A stretch of 64,000 nucleotides of DNA from Blastococcus sp. DSM 46786 (GTDB lineage Bacteria > Actinomycetota > Actinomycetes > Mycobacteriales > Geodermatophilaceae). Under the pieces are notes generated by a model. That model searched no databases. It was not told where the DNA came from and was given only the letters and a program-made list of their open reading frames with translations. Below are positions 50,117 to 58,215 of this stretch, piece after piece; the first letter of the stretch is position 1; the number at the start of each line of letters is the position of its first letter. The position numbers and the translations under genes were made by a program. Where the stretch lies: positions 1 to 64,000 of the forward strand of contig NZ_FOAO01000001.1 of the NCBI RefSeq assembly GCF_900109665.1, read 5' to 3'.

Positions 50117-51307
50117 GTGGTGGAGAGACTCTCGGACAAGCTGCTGAACTGGGCCAGCATCCTCGACGACGAGACCCGCCGGCAGGCCGAGCGCACCGCC
50201 TCCCTCGACATCGTCGACCCCCACGTCGCCCTCATGCCGGACGCCCACCTGGGCAAGGGCGCCACCGTGGGCTCGGTGCTGCCCACCCGGCGGGCGATCA
50301 TCCCGGCGGCGGTCGGCGTCGACATCGGCTGCGGCATGATCGCCGTCCGCACGCCCTGGTCGGTGGGCGAGGTGCGCGCCCGCGGCCCGCTCGCGCCGCT
50401 GCGCGGCGACATCGAGCGCGCCGTCCCGCTGTCGGCGGGCCGGTACAACAAGAAGCTGACCGAGACCGCCCGCCGCCGGGTCGCCGAGCTCGAGGCGACG
50501 GCCGAGGAGCTCGGCGACCGCGTCCTGCACTCGGTGACGACGACGGCGCCGAACTGGGCGCTGCAGCTGGGTAGCCTCGGATCCGGGAACCACTTCGTCG
50601 AAGTGACCGCCGATGAGCAGGACCGCGTCTGGCTCTTCCTGCACTCGGGCAGCCGCGGGGTGGGCAACAAGACCGCCCAGAGGCACATCGCGGTCGCGCA
50701 GGACCGGGCTCGCCGGGACGGCCTGGATCTGCCCGACCGCGACCTCGCCTGGCTGGACGAGGGCACCCCGGAGTTCGACCGCTACATCGCCGAGCTGCAG
50801 TGGGCGCAGCACTTCGCGCTGCTCAACCGCGAGGAGATGATGGACCGGGTCGCCGACGCCCTGGCCCGGCACATGCGCGCCGACGCGACGCCCCGGCTGG
50901 AGCAAGTCAACTGCCACCACAACTTCACCCAGCTCGAGCGCCACTTCGGCGAGGAGCTGTGGGTGTCCCGCAAGGGCGCCATCCAGGCGGAGAAGGGGCA
51001 GGCCGGGCTCATCCCGGGCTCGATGGGGACGGCCAGCTACGTGGTCGCCGGCCTGGGCAACGCGGAGTCGTTGAACAGCTCCCCGCACGGCGCCGGCCGG
51101 GTGTACTCGCGGTCGAAGGCCCGCAAGACCTTCACGCGGGCCCAGCTCGAGGAGTCGATGCGCGGCATCGAGTGGCGGCACAGCGACGCCTTCCTCGACG
51201 AGATCCCCGCGGCGTACAAGGACGTCGACGTCGTCATGGCCGACGCCACCGACCTGGTGGAGGTGCGGCACACGCTGCGCCAGCTGGTGAACGTGAAGGG
51301 CGACTGA
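50117..51307 (+). CDS. rtcB: RtcB-family RNA ligase
   Basis: A GTP- and Mn-dependent 3'-phosphate RNA ligase, 396 aa, the short bacterial form. Metal ligands and active site are visible: GVDIGCGM (Cys, Asp), GSLGSGNHFVEV, LHSGSRGVG, QVNCHHNFTQLE, RKGAIQAEKGQ, PGSMGTASYVVAG and the guanylated-His region SSPHGAGR. Start is GTG 50117 (a second GTG follows directly). No archease or rtcA gene is nearby, so the physiological target (tRNA or stress-cut rRNA) is unknown. Confidence 0.94.
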   Translation: MVERLSDKLLNWASILDDETRRQAERTASLDIVDPHVALMPDAHLGKGATVGSVLPTRRAIIPAAVGVDIGCGMIAVRTPWSVGEVRARGPLAPLRGDIERAVPLSAGRYNKKLTETARRRVAELEATAEELGDRVLHSVTTTAPNWALQLGSLGSGNHFVEVTADEQDRVWLFLHSGSRGVGNKTAQRHIAVAQDRARRDGLDLPDRDLAWLDEGTPEFDRYIAELQWAQHFALLNREEMMDRVADALARHMRADATPRLEQVNCHHNFTQLERHFGEELWVSRKGAIQAEKGQAGLIPGSMGTASYVVAGLGNAESLNSSPHGAGRVYSRSKARKTFTRAQLEESMRGIEWRHSDAFLDEIPAAYKDVDVVMADATDLVEVRHTLRQLVNVKGD

Positions 51308-51312
51308 ACCGC

Positions 51313-51318
51313 TACGGT
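51313..51318 (+). promoter_or_regulatory. -10 box of the MFS gene
   Basis: TACGGT, nine bases before GTG 51328, so the MFS-decarboxylase pair probably has its own start separate from rtcB. Confidence 0.45.
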
Positions 51319-51327
51319 GCGGATCTT

Positions 51328-52671
51328 GTGACTGCCGTCTCATCGAGCACCCACCTGTCCCGGGGCACGCACCTGGGCTACGCCACGGGCTCGATCGGGA
51401 CGGCGGCCTTCGGCACGGTCCCCGGGCTGCTGCTCCTGTACTACCTGACCGACGTTCTGGGCGTCGCCGCGGGGATCGCCGGGCTGGTGGTCTTCGCACC
51501 CAAGGCCTGGGACGTGCTGCTCAACCCGTGGATCGGCAGCCGCTCGGACCGCACCGAGAGCCGCTGGGGGCCCCGCCGGCCGTGGATGCTGGCCGGCGGG
51601 GTCGCCCTTCCCCCGCTGTTCGTGCTGGTGTTCGCGGGCCCCGGAGCCCCGCCGGCGGCGGCCGCGGCCTGGGTGGCGGCCACCTTCCTGCTCGCCGCCA
51701 CCGCGTACGGGTGTTTCCAGGTGCCCTACGTCGCCCAGCCGGCGGAGATCACCGACGACCCCGACGAACGGTCGACGCTGATGTCCTGGCGGGTCGCCGC
51801 CCTCGCGGTGGGCATCCTGCTCGCCGGTGCGGGAGCGCCCGCCGTCGTCGACGCCTTCGGGGACGGCCGAGGCGGCTACCTCGCCATGTCTGTGTTCGTC
51901 GCCGCACTGTTGGCCCTGGGCATGCTCGGGGCCGTCGTCGGCACCCGGAACGCACCGACGCTGACGCGGGTGCGCAGCGAGGGCCGGCTCGGCGCCACCC
52001 TGCGCCTGGCGTGGCGCTCCCGGCCCTTCCGGGTGCTGCTCACCGGCTTCGTCGTCCAGGCCCTCGGCATCGGCGTGATGCTGGCCGGGGTGCCGTACTA
52101 CTCCGAGCAGGTGCTCGGCGACCCGGCCGCGGGCACGCTGCTGTTCGCCGCGCTGGTCGGCCCGGCGATCCTCGTCATGCCGGTGTGGCTGCGGGTGGGC
52201 CGCCGGGCCGGCAAGCGGGCCGGGCTGCTCGCCGCGTCGCTGCTGTTCACCGGGGCGGCGGGCGCGCTCGCCGTCGTCCCCGAGGGCGGCACGGGTGCGG
52301 CGGTCGCCCTCGTGGCGCTGGTCGGCGTCGGCTACGCGGGCATGCAGATGTTCCCGCTGGCGATGCTGCCCGACGTCATCGCCGCCGACGAGGCCTCCTC
52401 CGGCGCGCGCCGGGCGGGCGTCTTCACCGGCGTCTGGACGGCGGCCGAGACCCTGGGCCTCGCCATCGGGCCGGGCCTGCTCGGCGGCCTGCTCGCCCTC
52501 GCGGGCTACGTCTCCTCCACCGGCGACGAGGTGGTGGCGCAGTCGGGCGGCGCCGTCCTCGCCGTGCGGGTCGGCTTCACCCTCGTCCCCGCGCTGTTCG
52601 TGCTCGCCAGCCTGCCCGTGCTCGCCCGCTACCGGCTCGACGCCGTGCCCACCCAGGAGGTCCCCGCGTGA
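51328..52671 (+). CDS. MFS transporter (GPH sugar-symporter-like)
   Basis: A 12-helix carrier of 447 aa. It has the GPH-family pattern: FGTVPGLLLLYYLTDVLG in helix 1, and KAWDVLLNPWIGSRSDRTES with RRPWML after helix 2, typical of the MelB-like group. The C-terminal half has FPLAMLPDVIAADEASSGARR. Substrate unknown; the overlapping PLP decarboxylase gene suggests an amino acid, amine or sphingoid-like compound rather than a sugar. GTG 51328 with a -10 box nine bases upstream. Confidence 0.88.
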   Translation: MTAVSSSTHLSRGTHLGYATGSIGTAAFGTVPGLLLLYYLTDVLGVAAGIAGLVVFAPKAWDVLLNPWIGSRSDRTESRWGPRRPWMLAGGVALPPLFVLVFAGPGAPPAAAAAWVAATFLLAATAYGCFQVPYVAQPAEITDDPDERSTLMSWRVAALAVGILLAGAGAPAVVDAFGDGRGGYLAMSVFVAALLALGMLGAVVGTRNAPTLTRVRSEGRLGATLRLAWRSRPFRVLLTGFVVQALGIGVMLAGVPYYSEQVLGDPAAGTLLFAALVGPAILVMPVWLRVGRRAGKRAGLLAASLLFTGAAGALAVVPEGGTGAAVALVALVGVGYAGMQMFPLAMLPDVIAADEASSGARRAGVFTGVWTAAETLGLAIGPGLLGGLLALAGYVSSTGDEVVAQSGGAVLAVRVGFTLVPALFVLASLPVLARYRLDAVPTQEVPA

Positions 52672-54107
52672 CGCCCCAGGACGTGCTCGCCGAGCTGACC
52701 GCGCTGCAGCGCGACGACGTGCCCACCCACGGCGGGGCGACGATGGCCTACGTCTACGACTCCGGGCGCACCGAGGTCGACGAGCTCGCCGCGGCCGCGC
52801 AGGCCGCGTTCCAGTGGACCAACGCCCTCGATCCGACCGCCTTCCCCAGCGTCGCCCGCATCGAGAACGACCTCGTCGGCGCCGCGCTCGAGCTGCTGGG
52901 CGGCGGGCCGGACGCCGTCGGGACGCTCACCAGCGGAGGTACGGAGAGCTGCGCGCTCGCCGTGCTCGCCGCCCGCGAGCAGTGGCGCGCCCGCGGCGGC
53001 ACCGGGCGGCCCCGGATGCTGCTGCCCGTGACGGCCCACGCCGCGTTCCGCAAGGCCGCGCACCTGTTCGGCGTCGAGGTCGTGGACATCCCCGTCGACC
53101 CGGAGACCTGCCGCGCCGACCCTTCGGCGGTGGTGCGGCAGCTGGACGAGCGCACGGTGCTGGTGGTCGTCAGCGCGCCGTCCTACCCGCACGGCGTGCT
53201 GGACCCGGTGGGCCGGATCGCGGGGCTCGCGGCCGGTGCCGGCGTCCCCTGCCACGTGGACGCCTGCATCGGCGGGTGGGTGCTCCCCTTTCTCGACGAC
53301 GTCCCCGAGCCCTTCGACCTCTCCGTGCCGGGGGTGACGTCGCTGTCGGTGGACCTGCACAAGTACGGCTACGCACCCAAAGGCGTGTCGGTCCTGCTCA
53401 CCGCCACCCCGGAGCTGCGGCACGCGCACTGGTTCGCGACCGCCGGCTGGCCCGGCTACCCCGTGGTCAACCCGACCCTGGCCGGCACCCGGCCCGCCGG
53501 TGCCATGGCGGCCGCCTGGGCGGTGCACCGCTGGTTGGGCACCGACGGGTACCGGGACCTGGCGTGCCGGGCCCGGGAGGCCACGGCCCGGCTCGCGTCG
53601 GGCGCCGCCGGCATCGACGGGCTCCGGGTGGTCGGCCGGCCGGTGGCGACGCTGGTCGCCCTGGCCGCGAACGGCCCCGACGGCGTCGACGTGCTCCACC
53701 TCGCCGACGAGATGACGGCGCGCGGCTGGCTGCTGCAGCCGCAGCCACCCTTCGCCCAGGACGGCGGCGACCTGCCGGCCACCCTGCACCTCACCGTCAC
53801 GGCCGCCACCGCGGACCGGGTGGAGGCCCTGCTCTCCGATCTCCGCGACGCCGCGCGGGCGGCGGCCGCCCTCCCCCGCCCCGTGCCCGACCCCGGGCTG
53901 GTGGCCGCGGCGGCCACGATCGACCCGGCGGCGCTGTCGGTGGCCGAGGTCGAGGCGCTCCTGGAGCTGGCCGGCGTCTCCGGCGGATCGCTGCCCGAGC
54001 GGATGGCACCGGTGCATGCCCTGGTGGCCGCCCTCCCCCGGCCGGTCGCCGAGCGGCTGCTGGCCGGTGTGCTGGGCCGGGTCTACCGCCCCGCGCTCAG
54101 CGGGTGA
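52668..54107 (+). CDS. PLP-dependent decarboxylase (sphingosine-phosphate-lyase-like group)
   Basis: A 479-aa fold-type I PLP enzyme of the group II decarboxylase superfamily. THGGATMAYVYDSGRTEVDE, TLTSGGTESCALAVLAARE (PLP-phosphate loop), VTAHAAFRKAAHLFGVEV, HVDACIGGWVLPFLDD (Asp pairing the pyridine N), and the Schiff-base lysine in SVDLHKYGYAPKGVSVL are plain. The arrangement is closest to sphingosine-1-phosphate lyase and related bacterial proteins; an amino-acid decarboxylase is the alternative. GTG 52668 overlaps the MFS stop by four bases, so the two work together. Confidence 0.88.
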   Translation: MTPQDVLAELTALQRDDVPTHGGATMAYVYDSGRTEVDELAAAAQAAFQWTNALDPTAFPSVARIENDLVGAALELLGGGPDAVGTLTSGGTESCALAVLAAREQWRARGGTGRPRMLLPVTAHAAFRKAAHLFGVEVVDIPVDPETCRADPSAVVRQLDERTVLVVVSAPSYPHGVLDPVGRIAGLAAGAGVPCHVDACIGGWVLPFLDDVPEPFDLSVPGVTSLSVDLHKYGYAPKGVSVLLTATPELRHAHWFATAGWPGYPVVNPTLAGTRPAGAMAAAWAVHRWLGTDGYRDLACRAREATARLASGAAGIDGLRVVGRPVATLVALAANGPDGVDVLHLADEMTARGWLLQPQPPFAQDGGDLPATLHLTVTAATADRVEALLSDLRDAARAAAALPRPVPDPGLVAAAATIDPAALSVAEVEALLELAGVSGGSLPERMAPVHALVAALPRPVAERLLAGVLGRVYRPALSG

Positions 54108-55290
54108 CGCCCTGCTCCCGGGCGCAGGCGGCCACGGCCTCGGCGACGGCGGTCGCGACCCGACGGTCCAGTGGGCTGGGCACGATGTAGTCGGCGCGCA
54201 CCTCGTCGCCGACGACGCCGGCGATCGCGGCCGCCGCGGCGAGCTTCATCTCCTCGGTGATGCGCGTTGCCCCGGCGTCGATGGCGCCGCGGAAGACGCC
54301 CGGGAAGGCGAGCACGTTGTTGATCTGGTTGGGCAGGTCGCTGCGGCCGGTGGCGACGACGGCGGCGTACCTCGCGGCCATCTCCGGGTCCACCTCGGGC
54401 GTCGGGTTGGCGAGGGAGAAGACGATGCAGTTCTCGGCCATCGAGGCGATCGCCGCCTCGGGCACGGAACCACCGGAGACGCCGAGGTAGACGTCGGCCC
54501 CCTCGAGCGCGGACACCATGGTGCCGGCGAACCCGGTCGGGTTGGTGTTCTCGACCAGCCACTGCTTGGTGCCCGTGACCTCGCGGCCCGCGTGCAGGAC
54601 GCCCTGCGAGTCCGCGACGGCGATCTCCCCCACGCCCGCCTCGAGCAGGATCTTGGTGCAGGCGACGCCGGCCGCCCCGGCGCCGGAGACGACGACCCGC
54701 AGGTCGCCCAGCTCGCCGCCGACCACCGCGGCGGCGTTGCGCAGCGCGGCGAGGACCACGATCGCCGTCCCGTGCTGGTCGTCGTGCATGACCGGGATGT
54801 CCAGGCGCTCGCGCAGCCGGGCCTCGATCTCGAAGCAACGGGGGGCGCTGATGTCCTCCAGGTTGATGCCCCCGAACGACGGCGCGATCGCCGCGACCGT
54901 CTCGACGATCTCGTCCACGTCGGTGGTGGAGAGCACGATCGGCACCGACGAGAGCCCGGCGAACTCGCTGAACAGGCAGGCCTTGCCCTCCATGACCGGC
55001 AGCGAGGCGGTCGGCCCGATGTCCCCGAGGCCGAGCACCGCGGTGCCGTCGGAGACGACGGCGACGACGCGGGGCGCCCAGGTGAACCGGCGGGCGAGGT
55101 CGGGCTCGGCGGCGATCGCGCTCGAGACCCGGGCGACCCCCGGGGTGTAGGTGAGGGCGAGGTCGGCGATCGAGGCGATGGAGCGGGTCGAGGACACGGA
55201 GAGCTTGCCGCCCTCGTGCACCGCGAACGCCGGGTCGTGGGCGAATCGGTCGGTGCCGACGTGGTCCCCGGAGGCCGGATTTCCGCTCAT
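54097..55290 (-). CDS. NAD-type malic enzyme
   Basis: Oxidatively decarboxylates malate to pyruvate. The 397-aa protein is a short malic enzyme without the phosphotransacetylase domain. It has [30 protein letters not shown], the metal site [28 protein letters not shown], the Rossmann loop [15 protein letters not shown], and [16 protein letters not shown] 55290 is followed upstream by a TACGCT box. It overlaps the end of the PLP decarboxylase tail to tail by 11 bases. NAD or NADP preference is not clear from sequence. Confidence 0.94.
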   Translation of the reverse strand: MSGNPASGDHVGTDRFAHDPAFAVHEGGKLSVSSTRSIASIADLALTYTPGVARVSSAIAAEPDLARRFTWAPRVVAVVSDGTAVLGLGDIGPTASLPVMEGKACLFSEFAGLSSVPIVLSTTDVDEIVETVAAIAPSFGGINLEDISAPRCFEIEARLRERLDIPVMHDDQHGTAIVVLAALRNAAAVVGGELGDLRVVVSGAGAAGVACTKILLEAGVGEIAVADSQGVLHAGREVTGTKQWLVENTNPTGFAGTMVSALEGADVYLGVSGGSVPEAAIASMAENCIVFSLANPTPEVDPEMAARYAAVVATGRSDLPNQINNVLAFPGVFRGAIDAGATRITEEMKLAAAAAIAGVVGDEVRADYIVPSPLDRRVATAVAEAVAACAREQGVTR

Positions 55291-55299
55291 GGGCACAGC

Positions 55300-55305
55300 A
55301 GCGTA
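55300..55305 (-). promoter_or_regulatory. -10 box of the malic enzyme gene
   Basis: TACGCT on the minus strand, nine bases before ATG 55290. Confidence 0.45.
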
Positions 55306-55331
55306 ATCCCGGCCGGAGACCGCGCTGTCGC

Positions 55332-55337
55332 TACGGT
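55332..55337 (+). promoter_or_regulatory. -10 box of the RmlC-like gene (leaderless)
   Basis: TACGGT, six bases before GTG 55344, back to back with the malic enzyme promoter. Confidence 0.55.
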
Positions 55338-55343
55338 GCGCTC

Positions 55344-55946
55344 GTGGAGATCCGCGAGCTCGCCGTGCCCGACAGTTACGTGATCGACCTGACACCGCAC
55401 GGGGACACGCGGGGCCGTTTCACGGAGTGGTACCGCGCCGACCTGTTGTCCCACGCAGTGGGACACCCGCTGACCCTCGCCCAGGCCAACCACAGCGTCT
55501 CGACCGCGGGCGTGCTGCGCGGCGTGCACTTCGCGCTCGTGCCCCCCGGTCAGGCCAAGTACGTCTACTGCCCCGCCGGGCGGGTGCTCGACGTCGTCGT
55601 CGACGTCCGGGTCGGCTCGCCGACGTTCGGCGCGCACGACAGCGTGCTGCTCGACAGCGAGCGGCCGCGGGCGGTGTACCTCGCCGAGGGGCTGGGGCAC
55701 GCCTTCCTCGCCCTGGCCGACGGCAGCTCGGTCACCTACCTGGTGTCCTCGGCCTACGACCCCGGGCGCGAGTTCGGCATCTCCCCGCTGGACCCCGACC
55801 TCGCCCTGCCGTGGCCCGCCGACGTCGCGCTGGAGCTGTCGGCCAAGGACCGCGCCGCCCCCACCCTCGACGAGGCGCGGCAGCAGGACCTGCTGCCCAC
55901 GATGGAGCAGTCCGCGCAGCGGTACGCGGAGCTACGCGGGGCCTGA
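55344..55946 (+). CDS. dTDP-4-dehydrorhamnose 3,5-epimerase family protein
   Basis: A cupin-fold epimerase of 200 aa in the RmlC/RfbC family. It has DTRGRFTEWYRADLL, the catalytic-His motif STAGVLRGVHFA, and the Tyr region VTYLVSSAYDPGREFGISPLDPDLALPWP. It normally makes dTDP-6-deoxy-L-lyxo-hexulose for rhamnose; no other rml gene is near, so it may serve another deoxysugar. Its end overlaps the sodX-like gene by 15 bases. Confidence 0.9.
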   Translation: MEIRELAVPDSYVIDLTPHGDTRGRFTEWYRADLLSHAVGHPLTLAQANHSVSTAGVLRGVHFALVPPGQAKYVYCPAGRVLDVVVDVRVGSPTFGAHDSVLLDSERPRAVYLAEGLGHAFLALADGSSVTYLVSSAYDPGREFGISPLDPDLALPWPADVALELSAKDRAAPTLDEARQQDLLPTMEQSAQRYAELRGA

Positions 55947-56327
55947 GCCGGGGCCCGGGGGCGCCGACGGCAGCCCACCCGGGCGCGGCCACAGCCGGCC
56001 GACCACCCGGCCCACGACGACGGCGGCCCCGAAGGCGCGGCTGTCGTCGGCCACGAACGGGCTGTCCCCTTCGACCCAGTGCCCGCCCTCGACGGTGCGC
56101 CGTACCCGCTTGACCACCAGCAGCTCCGGGCGGGCCGGGAACCGGGCCAGGACGACGTCGCCCTCGCGCACCGCCGCACCGGGCCTCAGCCGGCGGACGA
56201 GCAACCGGTCACCGTGGCGGACGGTGGGCGACATCGACGGGCCGCTCACCCGGGCCAGCACCCAGCGCGCCGCCAGCCCGGGGAGCTCTTCCGGACCGCG
56301 ACCGCTCGACGTGTTCGCGCTGATCAC
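55932..56327 (-). CDS. sodX: Nickel superoxide dismutase maturation protease (S26 family)
   Basis: A 131-aa signal-peptidase-like serine protease. The catalytic Ser is in RVSGPSMSPTVRHGD and the general-base Lys in LLVVKRVRRTVEGG, followed by EGDSPFVADDSRAFG. There is no N-terminal membrane anchor. It is divergent from sodN with 50 bases between them, and is predicted to remove the sodN leader so that His1 is exposed. The gene symbol follows usage for this pair. Confidence 0.88.
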   Translation of the reverse strand: MISANTSSGRGPEELPGLAARWVLARVSGPSMSPTVRHGDRLLVRRLRPGAAVREGDVVLARFPARPELLVVKRVRRTVEGGHWVEGDSPFVADDSRAFGAAVVVGRVVGRLWPRPGGLPSAPPGPGSGPA

Positions 56328-56333
56328 CGCGGG

Positions 56334-56339
56334 TAGGGT
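56334..56339 (+). promoter_or_regulatory. -10 box of sodN
   Basis: TAGGGT, followed by a leader of about 32 bases carrying CGGAGG before ATG 56378. Confidence 0.5.
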
Positions 56340-56377
56340 CGCAGAAGATCCATCCCCACGAACTCGGAGGCACCCCC

Positions 56378-56782
56378 ATGCGTCTGTTCCGCATGTTCTC
56401 CGCCGTGGAGGCCACCGCGCACTGCGACCTCCCCTGCGGCGTCTACGACCCGGCCCAGGCCCGCATCGAGGCGGAATCGGTCAAGGGCATCCAGGAGAAG
56501 TACCAGGGCAACGACGACCCGGTGTTCCGGCAGCGCGCCGTCCTGATCAAGGAGCAGCGGGCCGACCTGGTCAAGCACCACCTGTGGGTGCTGTGGACCG
56601 ACTACTTCAAGCCGCCGCACTTCGAGAAGTACCCGCAGCTGCACGAGCTGTTCAACAAGGCCACCAAGCAGGCCGGCGGCACCGCGTCGAAGCAGAGCAT
56701 GGACCCCGCCGAGGGCCAGAAGCTGCTCGACTACATCGCCGAGATCGACAAGATCTTCTGGGAGACGAAGGCCGCGGCCTGA
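56378..56782 (+). CDS. sodN: Nickel-containing superoxide dismutase
   Basis: Dismutates superoxide with a Ni centre. The 134-aa precursor has a 14-residue propeptide (MRLFRMFSAVEATA) followed by the nickel hook HCDLPCGVYD; after cleavage His1, Cys2 and Cys6 bind Ni. The rest is a four-helix bundle (ARIEAESVKGIQEKYQGND, LVKHHLWVLWTDYFKPPHFE). Start ATG 56378 follows CGGAGG. Divergent from its protease gene. In Streptomyces nickel represses the Fe-SOD through Nur; no Nur site was identified here. Confidence 0.97.
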   Translation: MRLFRMFSAVEATAHCDLPCGVYDPAQARIEAESVKGIQEKYQGNDDPVFRQRAVLIKEQRADLVKHHLWVLWTDYFKPPHFEKYPQLHELFNKATKQAGGTASKQSMDPAEGQKLLDYIAEIDKIFWETKAAA

Positions 56783-56798
56783 ACGAGGACCTGCAGCT

Positions 56799-56833
56799 CA
56801 CCGGCCGGCGCCCCTCGCGGGTGCCGGCCGGTG
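56799..56833 (+). terminator. Terminator hairpin after sodN
   Basis: CACCGGCCGGCGCCC (56799-56813) pairs with GGGTGCCGGCCGGTG (56819-56833), 15 bp with one G-T pair, loop CTCGC, 16 bases after the sodN stop. The remaining 200 bases to the next gene show nothing else. Confidence 0.8.
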
Positions 56834-57033
56834 GCGTCTCGGGGCACGGGACGTCCCGGCCGCCGCACGCGGCGTTGCTCCCCAGGCGGCCAGGACCGCG
56901 GCGCAGGTGGCCGGTGAAGGGTCGACGCGCCGCGCACCGTCAACGCCCGGCGCCCGACGAGGCCCTGCGCACCGATGAGTTCGCGGTCCCGGTCCGGTCT
57001 CCAGTTCCGAAGTCCCCGACCCGAGGAGCGATC

Positions 57034-57447
57034 ATGGCCGTCCGGCTCAACCCCTACCTGCACTTCGCCGGCGACGCCCGCGCCGCGATGGAGTTCTACC
57101 TCTCCGTCCTCGGCGGGGAGCTGGAGGTGATGACCTTCGGCGACGCCGGCGGCGGGGGCGGCGAATACCCGGACGACGGCGTCATGCACGCCTACCTCCG
57201 CACCGACGCCGGCCTGGAGCTCATGGCCTCCGACGGGCACGACCCGCAGGCGGGCGGACCGGACAAGGTCTCGTGCTCCCTCTCCGGCGACGACACCGAG
57301 ACCCTCACCCGGTGGTTCGAGGGGCTCGGGGCGGGCGGCACCGTGGACGTGCCGTTCGAGAAGCAGATGTGGGGGGACACGTTCGGGCAGGTCACCGACC
57401 GGTTCGGCGTCCGCTGGCTGGTGAACGCCGCCACACCCGCCTCCTGA
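57034..57447 (+). CDS. VOC-family (PhnB/glyoxalase-like) protein
   Basis: A 137-aa protein of the vicinal-oxygen-chelate fold, PhnB-like subgroup: LNPYLHFAGDARAAMEFYLS, LGGELEVMTFGDAG, GVMHAYLRTDAGLELMASD, WGDTFGQVTDRFGVRWLVN. Such small proteins are often annotated as glyoxalase or bleomycin-resistance-like, without known activity. ATG 57034 follows CGAGGAGCG. Confidence 0.9.
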   Translation: MAVRLNPYLHFAGDARAAMEFYLSVLGGELEVMTFGDAGGGGGEYPDDGVMHAYLRTDAGLELMASDGHDPQAGGPDKVSCSLSGDDTETLTRWFEGLGAGGTVDVPFEKQMWGDTFGQVTDRFGVRWLVNAATPAS

Positions 57448-57455
57448 GCCCCGGG

Positions 57456-57486
57456 CGTCGTCGCGGGGCCCGGCGGTCCGACGACG
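57456..57486 (+). terminator. Possible hairpin after the VOC gene
   Basis: CGTCGTCG (57456-57463) pairs with CGACGACG (57479-57486), loop 15 bases, nine bases after the stop. The stem is modest. Confidence 0.4.
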
Positions 57487-57513
57487 ACGCGGCCCCCGCC
57501 CTACCGCCACCGG

Positions 57514-57519
57514 TAGCGT
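57514..57519 (+). promoter_or_regulatory. -10 box of psd
   Basis: TAGCGT, ten bases before ATG 57530. This places the transcript start a few bases before the ATG and argues against the in-frame GTG 57518. Confidence 0.5.
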
Positions 57520-57529
57520 GGGGGCCACC

Positions 57530-58207
57530 ATGCGCATCGACCCCGCCGGCTGGCCCTTCATCGCCGGCCCGCTGACCCCGGCCGCCCTGCTCGCCGCGGG
57601 AGCCCGGGTCACGGGCCGCCGCTGGCCACGCCTGGCCGCCTGGCCCCTGCTCGGACTGTCCGCCTACATGGCGGTCTTCTTCCGCGACCCCGACCGGCGG
57701 TGCGACACCACGCCCCCCGGCCCGGACGACGTCCTCTCCCCCGCCGACGGCGTCGTCATGGTCGCCGGCGAACCGCAGGAGGGCGTCGCGCCCGGCGGCG
57801 CCCCCGAGGGTGGCTGGCAGCAGGTGAGCGTCTTCCTCTCGGTGGTCGACGTGCACGTGAACCGCTCGCCCTACCGCGGCGAGGTCGTGGAGAGCTCCTA
57901 CCGCAAGGGCAGCTTCCTGGCGGCCTACCGCAAGGAGTCGGCGCACCGCAACGAGCGCAGCGAGCTCCGGCTCCGCGACGGCGACCGCACGGTGGTCTTC
58001 CGGCAGATCGTGGGCGTGCTGGCGCGCCGGATCGTGACCCGCACCGGGGTCGGCCGCTCGCTGGCGACGGGGGAACGGATGGGGCTGATGAAGTTCGGCT
58101 CGCGCATGGACGTGTTCGTGCCGCGCGAGTGCACCATCACCGTGACGGCGGGACAGCGCGTGCGGGGCGGCGAGACCGTCATCGCCCGCTGGCCCGCCAC
58201 CCGCTGA
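57530..58207 (+). CDS. psd: Phosphatidylserine decarboxylase
   Basis: Converts phosphatidylserine to phosphatidylethanolamine. The 225-aa proenzyme is the short bacterial type with a membrane-associating N-terminus (PLTPAALLAAGARVTG, LAAWPLLGLSAYMAVFF), LSPADGVVMVAGE, FLSVVDVHVNRSPY and the self-cleavage site in LMKFGSRMDVFVP, where the Gly-Ser bond breaks to form the pyruvoyl group. It is followed eight bases later by pssA, the enzyme that makes its substrate. Confidence 0.95.
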   Translation: MRIDPAGWPFIAGPLTPAALLAAGARVTGRRWPRLAAWPLLGLSAYMAVFFRDPDRRCDTTPPGPDDVLSPADGVVMVAGEPQEGVAPGGAPEGGWQQVSVFLSVVDVHVNRSPYRGEVVESSYRKGSFLAAYRKESAHRNERSELRLRDGDRTVVFRQIVGVLARRIVTRTGVGRSLATGERMGLMKFGSRMDVFVPRECTITVTAGQRVRGGETVIARWPATR

Positions 58208-58215
58208 GGCCCCCG

